DNA of 7,659 bases from an uncultured Ruminococcus sp. (GTDB lineage Bacteria; Bacillota; Clostridia; Oscillospirales; Ruminococcaceae), in contig CAMWKY010000092.1 of the NCBI GenBank assembly GCA_947174965.1, forward strand, positions 1-7,659, read 5' to 3'. Positions 1-5,776 of the stretch are shown here, in pieces (the first letter of the stretch is position 1; every line of letters begins with the position of its first letter). The notes below the pieces were generated by a model. The model made no database searches and was not told the origin of the DNA. It saw only the letters and a list, made by a program, of their open reading frames with translations. The position numbers were made by a program, and so were the translations under genes.

Positions 1-14
1 GTATAATATAATTT

Positions 15-43
15 AGACATATAATTTGTCTGTCAGGCAGACA
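15..43. promoter_or_regulatory. Alternating AGACA/TGTCT half-sites around a TATAAT box (putative operator)
   Basis: Three 5-bp half-sites lie in alternating orientation at a constant 12-bp pitch: AGACA (15-19), TGTCT (27-31) and AGACA (39-43). The right pair sits in a longer perfect inverted repeat, TTGTCTG (26-32) and CAGACAA (38-44). A consensus -10 hexamer TATAAT (20-25) lies between the first two half-sites, so a protein bound here would cover a promoter. The matching -35 would lie at or beyond the window edge. The arrangement resembles operators of dimeric repressors such as the TetR family, but no regulator gene is visible, and the inverted repeat could instead be an RNA hairpin. No convincing gene starts immediately downstream, so the controlled gene may lie to the left of the window. 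Confidence 0.4.
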
Positions 44-163
44 ATAAGAGTTTTGGAGTATATTTATATGTCATTAAGGAGATTTTTAACAGCTAAAACA
101 ATTTTATAAAAAGCTGTAAAAATCACAAAATTTTAATAAGGAGGTGAAATCCGTTATTGATAC

Positions 164-192
164 TTGACAAAATAAATTTTTTATGGTATACT
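164..192 (+). promoter_or_regulatory. Strong sigma-A promoter, extended -10, driving the spoVG leader
   Basis: A perfect -35 TTGACA (164-169) is followed after exactly 17 bp by the -10 TATACT (187-192). TG at 184-185 gives an extended -10 (TGn). Transcription should start near 199. The next good gene in this orientation is spoVG at 468, so the promoter implies an unusually long 5' leader of about 270 nt. In Bacillus subtilis spoVG is transcribed by sigma-H; here the visible promoter is of the vegetative type. Confidence 0.8.
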
Positions 193-198
193 AATCCT

Positions 199-467
199 GT
201 CAGTCTGAGGCGACGGTGCAGAGCAAAGTATGATAACCAGGCGTATATTACTTTTGGCACAGCAGAAATGCTGAAATCGCAGAAAAGACAAAAATACGTC
301 ATTTGCGATGTGTACTCGTACGTTAGCGGGGAATTTAAGCCTTTGGAGTGTTATGCCAAACATGAGTAGATTATGGCTTGCCATATCAAAAATGGACACA
401 TTGAACAAGGAATGGAACATAAAAGTTTATTTATAACTTTTTATAAGTTTTCAGTAACGGAAAAAGA
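199..467 (+). ncRNA. Long structured 5' leader of spoVG (unassigned RNA)
   Basis: This 269-nt stretch between the predicted transcription start and the spoVG start codon holds no convincing gene. By eye it can form several hairpins: an imperfect long hairpin at 216-260 (GTGC/GCAC, AAAGTA/TACTTT); CAGCA-GAAA-TGCTG with a GNRA tetraloop at 260-273; a nested element at 337-379 (AAGCC/GGCTT outside TTTGG/CCAAA); an alternative TATGG-CTTG-CCATA with a CUUG tetraloop at 372-385 that competes with it; and AT-rich alternatives at 421-449. I do not recognise a known riboswitch, T-box, 6S RNA or SRP RNA. It could be a cis-regulatory leader, an independent small RNA, or unstructured sequence whose short stems arise by chance. 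Confidence 0.4.
421..449 (+). promoter_or_regulatory. Two mutually exclusive AT-rich hairpins just before spoVG
   Basis: AAAAGTT (421-427) can pair perfectly with AACTTTT (435-441). AACTT (435-439) can instead pair with AAGTT (445-449). The two stems share the same strand and cannot coexist. They lie 18 nt upstream of the spoVG start codon, next to a weak ribosome binding site. The pairs are almost all A-T, so stability is low and the arrangement may be chance. Confidence 0.25.
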
Positions 468-776
468 ATGAACATTACAGATGTAAAAATCAGACGACTT
501 ATGTCAGGCGGAAGACTTCGTGCAGTTGTTTCAGTTACAATTGATGATATGATTGCTGTCCATGACATAAAAGTAGTGCAGGGTGATTCAAGACTTTTTG
601 TCGCAATGCCAAGTCACAAAGATGAAAACGGTGTATTCCGTGACATTGTACACCCGATTTCAACAGCATCAAGAAAAATCTTTGAAGAAAGTATTCTTGA
701 AGCTTATGAACAGCATACAGCTGCACTTGCTGCTGAAGCTGAAAATGCTGTAGCAGGTATCGACGAAGAAGAATAA
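468..776 (+). CDS. spoVG: SpoVG family regulator
   Basis: This is a full-length SpoVG homologue (102 aa). The family comprises small, widely conserved Firmicute proteins that bind nucleic acid and affect septation during sporulation, capsule and virulence gene expression; they also occur in non-sporulating bacteria. Diagnostic blocks are the N-terminal ITDVKIRR (3-10), VHDIKVV (31-37), LFVAMPS (43-49) and FRDIVHPI (57-64). A charged helical tail rich in Ala and Glu ends in IDEEE, as is usual for the family. The ATG at 468 gives the canonical N-terminus; its ribosome binding site is weak (GGA at 459-461, no GGAGG), unlike the strong sites of most genes here. The gene is monocistronic or followed by partial readthrough: a strong terminator lies 20 nt after the stop. 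Transcription probably starts near 199, giving a long leader. In Bacillus it neighbours purR and glmU, which are absent here. Confidence 0.97.
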   Translation: MNITDVKIRRLMSGGRLRAVVSVTIDDMIAVHDIKVVQGDSRLFVAMPSHKDENGVFRDIVHPISTASRKIFEESILEAYEQHTAALAAEAENAVAGIDEEE

Positions 777-795
777 TTTGTACATAATGCCGTAA

Positions 796-840
796 CTGCA
801 AAAAGTCCTGCTTTTTTAATGAGCAGGGCTTTTTTTGCAG
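796..840 (+). terminator. Rho-independent terminator after spoVG
   Basis: AGTCCTGCT (804-812) pairs with AGCAGGGCT (822-830), nine pairs with one G-T, around a 9-nt loop, followed by seven T (830-836). Outer arms CTGC (796-799) and GCAG (837-840) and an A run opposite the T run extend the stem, so it could also act on the minus strand. It stands between spoVG and tatD. Confidence 0.9.
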
Positions 841-859
841 ATTTTAGAAAGGAAAAAAT

Positions 860-1660
860 ATGTTTATTGATTCGCATTGTCATTATGACCGCAAACAATT
901 TAACAAAAACAGATTTGAAATTCTTGCTGATATTAAGCTGTGCGGTGTAGGTAAGATTATTACTCCTGCAATAGAGCTTGAAAGCAATGTAACAATGTAT
1001 GAAAAGCTTGATATTTCAGGTTTATCAAGGGAAAAACTGCCTGAAATTTACTATACGGCAGGTATTCACCCGACAAGAGTATGGAGAAATGGCTCAATTC
1101 CTGAAAAAGAATGGGAGAATGTATTGAGAAATGCTGTTGAGAATGATTGTGTTGTTGCTTTAGGCGAAACAGGTCTTGACTATCATCATCAAATGGACGA
1201 AAATATGTTTGAAAAACAACATTTCTGGTTTCATAAACAGCTTGAAATTGCGCAGGAGTTTAAACTTCCACTTGTTCTGCATATCCGTCAGGCTGATATT
1301 GATGCAATTGAAGTGCTGAAACAATATCCTTTGAAAGAAAGCGGAGTTGTACATTGTTTTAACGGAGATATTACTGTAGCTGAAAAATATATTGAAATGG
1401 GTCTTTTCTTTGGCATAGGCGGAAGCGTTACACTTGATGAAAGCGATAGTTTGAGAGAGACTGTAAAGCATATTCCGCTTGAAAGAATACTTCTTGAAAC
1501 AGATGCACCATATGTTTGCCCGAAATGGTGTAATGACAGATGGAATACATCTCTTAATATACCAAAAATTGCAGATTATATTGCCAAGTTGAAAAATATT
1601 TCAGCAGAAGAAGTTGAGTATATCACAACAGAAAATGCTGAAAATCTTTTCGGGATATAA
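860..1660 (+). CDS. tatD: TatD family metal-dependent hydrolase/DNase
   Basis: TatD-family proteins are cytoplasmic TIM-barrel metallohydrolases, reported as 3'-5' exonucleases or DNases in DNA repair and quality control. At 266 aa the length is typical. The expected metal and active-site residues are all visible: HxH in DSHCHYD (His6, His8), GIHP (68-71), GETGLDYH with Glu103, LVLHIR with His141, VVHCF with His165, and ETDAPY with Asp215. The ATG at 860 places the first strand and HxH at the very N-terminus as in the family, and GAAAGGA (847-853) is the ribosome binding site 6 nt upstream. Only 23 nt lie between the spoVG terminator's T run and the start, leaving no room for an ordinary promoter, so expression probably depends on readthrough from spoVG or on a promoter inside that gene. 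The stop codon directly abuts that of the convergent Nudix gene. Its exact physiological substrate cannot be read from sequence. Confidence 0.95.
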   Translation: MFIDSHCHYDRKQFNKNRFEILADIKLCGVGKIITPAIELESNVTMYEKLDISGLSREKLPEIYYTAGIHPTRVWRNGSIPEKEWENVLRNAVENDCVVALGETGLDYHHQMDENMFEKQHFWFHKQLEIAQEFKLPLVLHIRQADIDAIEVLKQYPLKESGVVHCFNGDITVAEKYIEMGLFFGIGGSVTLDESDSLRETVKHIPLERILLETDAPYVCPKWCNDRWNTSLNIPKIADYIAKLKNISAEEVEYITTENAENLFGI

Positions 1661-2197
1661 TCAGATATTTAGGATTCTTGCTGCTTTTAATATTGCAATC
1701 TGAGTTTTTCCGTCACGGATTTTTCCGTCCATTACAAGCTTTACAGCATCAGCAAGCGGAATTTTTTCAACGTCAAGAAATTCATCAGGGTCAAGGCTCT
1801 GTTTATCAAAGTGCAGACCTCTTGCCATGTACATATATGTCACTTCTGAATTATATGCAGGTGTCGGGAGCATTTCGCCAAGATAGATATATTCGTCACA
1901 AATACAGCCTGTTTCCTCCAGAAGTTCACGTCTGCCACATTTTGCATGGTTTTCACCTTTTTCAAGCTTTCCTGCGGGTACTTCACGGGTTGTTGTATGA
2001 AACGGATAGCGGAACTGTTTCACAAGAAAAATTTCATTTTCATCAGTAACAGGGATTACACATACTCCGCCATTGTGCAGAAGTACATCACGGATTGCGT
2101 TGTTTCCGTTTTCAAGTTCAACTGTATCATGAGTTATAGTAAAAATTACTCCCTCATAGATAATGTCACTTTTTATTGTTTTTTCGTCAAGGTGCAT
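1661..2197 (-). CDS. Nudix hydrolase, ADP-ribose pyrophosphatase type
   Basis: This 178-aa protein is close to the usual length of NudF-type ADP-ribose pyrophosphatases, which split ADP-ribose into AMP and ribose 5-phosphate in the cytoplasm. The Nudix signature GX5EX7REUXEEXGU is present from Gly76 through Glu82, Arg90-Glu91, Glu94-Glu95 and Gly97; the final position is Cys98 rather than an aliphatic residue. Supporting features are the strand GGVCVIPV (43-50), KQFRYPF (60-66), REVPAG (71-76) and a proline-containing block LPTPAYNSE (110-118), resembling the PSPG-type element after the box in ADP-ribose enzymes. The ribosome binding site AGGAGGA (2204-2210) lies just upstream of the start and follows the YfhO stop codon, with only two bases between the two reading frames, so it is probably translationally coupled to that gene. 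The substrate within the Nudix family is inferred. Confidence 0.92.
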   Translation of the reverse strand: MHLDEKTIKSDIIYEGVIFTITHDTVELENGNNAIRDVLLHNGGVCVIPVTDENEIFLVKQFRYPFHTTTREVPAGKLEKGENHAKCGRRELLEETGCICDEYIYLGEMLPTPAYNSEVTYMYMARGLHFDKQSLDPDEFLDVEKIPLADAVKLVMDGKIRDGKTQIAILKAARILNI

Positions 2198-2199
2198 AA

Positions 2200-4704
2200 T
2201 TATTCCTCCTTATTTTTGTAACAGTTTCTTGAATACAATTCAGAAGCTGTTATTTTTTGACATGAATTATAGTCATAATAATGTGAAAATCTGTTGATTT
2301 TCTCTTTGTCTGTAAATTTACGGCATATTATGATATACACGGCAAGCATCAGAATACCAGCCAGTGATATATATATTCCCTCATGCAAACCGGGAGTACT
2401 GTAATGGAATGTGATTACGTTTCTGCCCTCATTTGCAGGAACAGCCATAAATCCGTACGATACTTTTTCAACGTCAACAGTCTGACCGTTGACTTCTGCT
2501 GTCCAGCCGTCACTGTATGGAACGCTGAAAAATACAAGTTGTGGCTTATCAAGCGTGATTTCAGACTCAAAGCCTTTTGAATCCCACGTAAAAGAAGTTG
2601 AGCAGTTGCCTTGTTTTTCAAGACAGGCACTTTCATAGTCTGCTTTTGACATATTCCATATACTTCCGCTTGCCTTTGTAAGAATATCAGAATATTTCTC
2701 AATCTGTTCATCATCAAGAACTAATGCTTTTATCAGCGTGTTTTCACGAAGATACTTTTTGCGCTGTTCAGCATCATCAACAGAAACATACGTATCATAG
2801 CCGAATCCCATAGGAATATACAGCTTGTTTTCGTACACCTCAAAGTAATTATCTTCTGAAACAAGTTCAAAGCCGTGCAAATATTCAGTTATATCAACAT
2901 GAGAAGCAATAACGCCGTCTTTGCCACTGATTTCGTCTTTTTCAAGTGATTTTTCAGACAGTTCATTTATTGTATATCCCTCTGTTTTTTCACGGTAAAA
3001 ATATTTTACTGAAAGAAGTCCACGCAGGGTATAATGCGAAATATCGGCACGGGACGCAACATCACGTTGTATACCTATTTCATCATAGAAATCCATTATA
3101 GACGTAGCAACAACACTTTGAAATGCTCTCATATTTGGTAATTCCCATATCATGGGGTAATTATCGTTGTTTTCAGATATGTCAACACGGAAAAAATTAT
3201 TCTCTGAAACTTCCTCAACAATATTCGCTTTCTCTTTTATAGCCATATTTACGTATTTATCCGCATTTTTCGGAGATACAGCACCATAGATTATAGTTGT
3301 AAGCGTGCATATGAGACTTGCAATAGCTGTACTGTATACCATAAGTTTTCCGTAATTCAAGCCCTTGTTTTTCCGTCTGATTATATAAACGGCGTATATA
3401 AGAAATCCTATGGCGATTCCTGTAGTAAGCCAGAAGTATGCAAAATCATTCGGAAGTATAAACCAGCTTAATCCGTCGTCTTTTTTTTCGGGGATAAATG
3501 AAACAGCCCCGAAAAACGCTATAACAACAGCAGTTATTTTTACTGCGGGTCTGAAGTCTGCATCATCATCATCAAGAGTTTGTGCGGTTATCATAGCAAA
3601 AATGAGAATCGGCATATAGAACCATCTTGCATAATAAGATGCATTGAACATATAGAACATACTATTGAGAATAGGTATGAATGAGCAGATTATGCAGAAT
3701 ACTGATATTTTTACCGCCCAGTGTTTTTTGTGTGTTCTTATGAATGTTATGATACCAAGTGTTGAGAATAGTGGGAGATAACCGCCAAGAGATGCCCATT
3801 TTACGCCGTCACTCTTGAAAAGATTCGGACGTGCAGGAGCATCAGACGGCAGGAAGAAGCTTTGTATTATACGCAGAACTCTTGATTTTTCGTTATAGAA
3901 AATCCATCTGTCGCCATAAAGTCTCTCATTTACACGATAGTTTCCGAGAATTGCAAGTGCGGACGGGAGCAGGAAAAATCCTGCAATAGCTGTTCCGATT
4001 ACAGCTTCAATAAGCAGATTCCAGAATTTTTTCCATGTAATATGAAAATCACTGCACGGAATACGAATAATGAAATATGCGATAAGAAAAATAACCTGTC
4101 CGGTGAAAAAATAGTAATTCATTATCGCCATTACTGCAACAATAACTGCAAACCAGCCACGACGGCGGTTGTTTATATTCTCCTCCATCGCAATAAGCAT
4201 AAGCGGAAAAAGTGCCGTAACATCTTGAAAGTGGTTGAAAAAGATGTTGAAAACCTGAAATCCTGAAAAAGAATACAGCAAAGCACCAGTAAGAGAAGCT
4301 TCTTTGCTTCTGACGAATCGCCTTATATAAATATACGCTGTAAGAGATGCTACACCATGTTTCAGTGCAAGAATAATCGGAATAGAAAATGTAACAAATG
4401 CTCTTGGCAGAATTGTTGTAAGCCAGAAAAATGGACTGCCTATAAGATAGAATGAATATGATGTAAGTAAGTCTGAGCCTAAATCTGTAAACCAGTTCCA
4501 GCTGAATTGTCCTGAGCGTATAGCATTATTCAGCAGATTACAGAATGGTATCTGCTGGGCATTGAAATCGCCGTAGTATATAAAATATCCCTTGTCAGCA
4601 ATCATTACAGGAATTACAGCAATAAGAAGTGTAAAAAATCCCAACAGAAAAGCAGATAGATATTTTTCTTTTGTCCAATATGAGTATCTTAAATTATTTT
4701 TCAT
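2200..4704 (-). CDS. YfhO family polytopic membrane protein (GT-C glycosyltransferase-like)
   Basis: This large integral membrane protein (834 aa) has the hallmarks of the YfhO family: an N-terminal transmembrane helix (about 15-37), then YYGDFNAQQIPF (43-54) with Asp46 in the first extracellular loop, GSDLLTSYSFYLIGSPFFWL (76-95), and a long series of hydrophobic helices to about residue 470. A soluble extracellular region follows, then the family's C-terminal block FSVPYSDGWTAEVNG (726-740) and a last helix (about 776-793). A charged, Tyr/Asn-rich tail of about 37 residues ends the protein. In Bacillus and Listeria, YfhO proteins act as GT-C-type transferases that move a sugar from a lipid carrier onto teichoic acid; the sugar and acceptor here are unknown. 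The ribosome binding site AAGGAGA (4711-4717) is 6 nt from the ATG. No CsbB-like partner glycosyltransferase is visible; the Nudix gene follows in the same operon. Confidence 0.9.
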   Translation of the reverse strand: MKNNLRYSYWTKEKYLSAFLLGFFTLLIAVIPVMIADKGYFIYYGDFNAQQIPFCNLLNNAIRSGQFSWNWFTDLGSDLLTSYSFYLIGSPFFWLTTILPRAFVTFSIPIILALKHGVASLTAYIYIRRFVRSKEASLTGALLYSFSGFQVFNIFFNHFQDVTALFPLMLIAMEENINNRRRGWFAVIVAVMAIMNYYFFTGQVIFLIAYFIIRIPCSDFHITWKKFWNLLIEAVIGTAIAGFFLLPSALAILGNYRVNERLYGDRWIFYNEKSRVLRIIQSFFLPSDAPARPNLFKSDGVKWASLGGYLPLFSTLGIITFIRTHKKHWAVKISVFCIICSFIPILNSMFYMFNASYYARWFYMPILIFAMITAQTLDDDDADFRPAVKITAVVIAFFGAVSFIPEKKDDGLSWFILPNDFAYFWLTTGIAIGFLIYAVYIIRRKNKGLNYGKLMVYSTAIASLICTLTTIIYGAVSPKNADKYVNMAIKEKANIVEEVSENNFFRVDISENNDNYPMIWELPNMRAFQSVVATSIMDFYDEIGIQRDVASRADISHYTLRGLLSVKYFYREKTEGYTINELSEKSLEKDEISGKDGVIASHVDITEYLHGFELVSEDNYFEVYENKLYIPMGFGYDTYVSVDDAEQRKKYLRENTLIKALVLDDEQIEKYSDILTKASGSIWNMSKADYESACLEKQGNCSTSFTWDSKGFESEITLDKPQLVFFSVPYSDGWTAEVNGQTVDVEKVSYGFMAVPANEGRNVITFHYSTPGLHEGIYISLAGILMLAVYIIICRKFTDKEKINRFSHYYDYNSCQKITASELYSRNCYKNKEE

Positions 4705-4732
4705 CTTAAATCTCCTTAAAACATATAAAAAT

Positions 4733-4741
4733 ATTATATCA
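4733..4741 (-). promoter_or_regulatory. Extended -10 promoter for the YfhO-Nudix operon
   Basis: On the minus strand the sequence reads TGATATAAT (4741 down to 4733), a perfect -10 with the TGn extension. The -35 region is poor, which is common for extended -10 promoters. Transcription should begin near 4726, leaving a short leader before the YfhO ribosome binding site. Confidence 0.65.
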
Positions 4742-4779
4742 CAGATTCTGGAAAAATAAAAGACTTTTCATTAAATTTT

Positions 4780-4808
4780 CACCATTTTATTTTAATCGGC
4801 ATACTATA
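4780..4808 (+). promoter_or_regulatory. Possible mother-cell (sigma-K-like) sporulation promoter for the DUF11 gene
   Basis: GCATACTATA (4799-4808) fits the Bacillus sigma-K -10 pattern gCATAnnnTA exactly and differs from the sigma-E pattern CATACAnT at one position. CACC at 4780-4783 fits the sigma-K -35 core mACm; the gap of 15 nt is one less than the usual 16. A sigma-A reading is also possible (TATAAA at 4807-4812), but I find no good TTGACA-like box at the right distance. Short motifs of this kind occur by chance, so this is a suggestion. Confidence 0.4.
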
Positions 4809-4813
4809 TAAAA

Positions 4814-4829
4814 GCAGTGGATAAACTGC
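4814..4829 (+). promoter_or_regulatory. Hairpin at the predicted 5' end of the DUF11 mRNA
   Basis: GCAGT (4814-4818) pairs perfectly with ACTGC (4825-4829) around the loop GGATAA. If transcription begins about 6 nt after the putative -10, the hairpin is at the extreme 5' end of the message, where such structures are known to slow RNA decay. The ribosome binding site (4835-4842) lies just outside it and stays accessible. Confidence 0.4.
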
Positions 4830-4848
4830 ACAAAAAGGAGGATTTTTC

Positions 4849-5739
4849 ATGGCGACTTTTTATAATCAGGCTACATTGTCCTATAATGGCAATGTAACAG
4901 GTTCAAATATAACAACAGGACAGATTATTGAAGTTGTTTCTGTAAATAAAAGTGCTGTTTCCGACACTTACAGCAACAACAGTGATGTCAGCTATGTGAT
5001 TAATATAATCAACAGCGGAAATATTGACTTATCAGGACTTACAGTTACTGACAATCTCGGCAAGTATAATGTTGCAAACGTTGAAAATGATTTAGTACCG
5101 CTGAATTATGTTGATGGCACTATAAATTACTATGTCAACAATGTAAAACAGGCAGACCCCAGAATTTCGGCGACAAATCCGCTTACTATTGAGGGTATAA
5201 GCGTTCCTGCAAAAGGTGATGCTACACTTGTGTATACAACAAAGGCAAATCAGTTTGCACCGCTTGGCGAAAATGAACAGATTGAAAACACTGTTACAGT
5301 TTCGGGTAATGGAATTTTAAACCCTGTTACAGCATCGGCAACTGTAGATTATGAGGACGGAATAAATCTTGCTATAGACAAATCACTTGCTCCTGCCGTA
5401 GTATCTGAAAACGGCACACTGACCTATACTTTCAACATCAAGAATTTTGGTGGAACACCTGCCGAAGATACAGATAACGTTGTATTCAGCGACACTTTCA
5501 ATCCGATTCTCAATATTACTTCTGTAACATTCAACGGCACACCATGGGTACTCGGTACAGACTACAGTTATGATACAGATACAGGCACATTCACTTCACT
5601 TGACGGAAAAATCACTGTACCTTCTGCAACTTATTCACAAGATGAGACTACAGGAGTATGGGCAACTCAACCTGGTGAAAGTACACTTGTCATTACAGGA
5701 AATATTACAACTCCTGCTACAGATTCAACTGCAAAGTGA
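4849..5739 (+). CDS. DUF11-type repeat protein without signal peptide
   Basis: This 296-aa protein has two tandem DUF11-like beta-sandwich units: about 30-165, with YVINIINSGNIDLSGLTVTD (49-68), and about 172-290, with LTYTFNIKNFGG (191-202) followed by VVFSDTF (211-217). DUF11 domains usually build extracellular surface proteins of Gram-positive bacteria. Here there is no N-terminal hydrophobic signal, no LPXTG motif, no transmembrane segment and no S-layer domain. The start MATFYNQATLSYNG resembles a domain edge rather than a leader. Composition is rich in Thr, Asn, Val and Ser, with no Cys, no His, no internal Met and one Arg, which suits a stable surface or structural protein. The ATG is fixed by AAGGAGGA (4835-4842). 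The gene is alone between a divergent promoter region and a terminator. The upstream sporulation-type promoter makes a mother-cell-made spore coat or exosporium protein a reasonable guess, since such proteins need no signal peptide. Function is not established. Confidence 0.88.
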   Translation: MATFYNQATLSYNGNVTGSNITTGQIIEVVSVNKSAVSDTYSNNSDVSYVINIINSGNIDLSGLTVTDNLGKYNVANVENDLVPLNYVDGTINYYVNNVKQADPRISATNPLTIEGISVPAKGDATLVYTTKANQFAPLGENEQIENTVTVSGNGILNPVTASATVDYEDGINLAIDKSLAPAVVSENGTLTYTFNIKNFGGTPAEDTDNVVFSDTFNPILNITSVTFNGTPWVLGTDYSYDTDTGTFTSLDGKITVPSATYSQDETTGVWATQPGESTLVITGNITTPATDSTAK

Positions 5740-5740
5740 G

Positions 5741-5776
5741 AAAAATTATACCCCTGATTTCTCAGGGGTGATTTTT
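5741..5776. terminator. Bidirectional terminator between the DUF11 gene and the ANTAR gene
   Basis: ACCCCTGA (5750-5757) and TCAGGGGT (5762-5769) form a perfect 8-bp GC-rich stem with a 4-nt loop. A T run (5772-5776) follows on the plus strand, and an A run (5741-5745) gives a T run on the minus strand. It serves both converging transcription units and ends right at the stop codon of the ANTAR gene. Confidence 0.92.

Noticed and set aside
83..122. Hairpin with TTTTT and AAAAA arms as a terminator
   Set aside because: On either strand the hairpin is followed by A rather than T residues and the stem has few G-C pairs, so it does not meet the usual terminator pattern.
157..369. 70-codon frame from a TTG start, with the AAGGAGGTGA box 10-19 bases upstream
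   Set aside because: The first codons overlap a near-perfect sigma-A promoter that would start transcription inside the frame. The ribosome binding site is too far away, there is no recognisable domain, and composition looks random. It is better read as leader sequence.
181..420. Minus-strand frame of 79 codons opposite the spoVG leader
   Set aside because: It has no ribosome binding site of note and no family resemblance, and it runs antisense to the predicted transcript.
353..436. 27-codon frame starting MPNMSRLW with GGAG at 345-348
   Set aside because: The spacing is short, the start lies inside a predicted hairpin loop, and there is no recognisable similarity. It is possible but unsupported.
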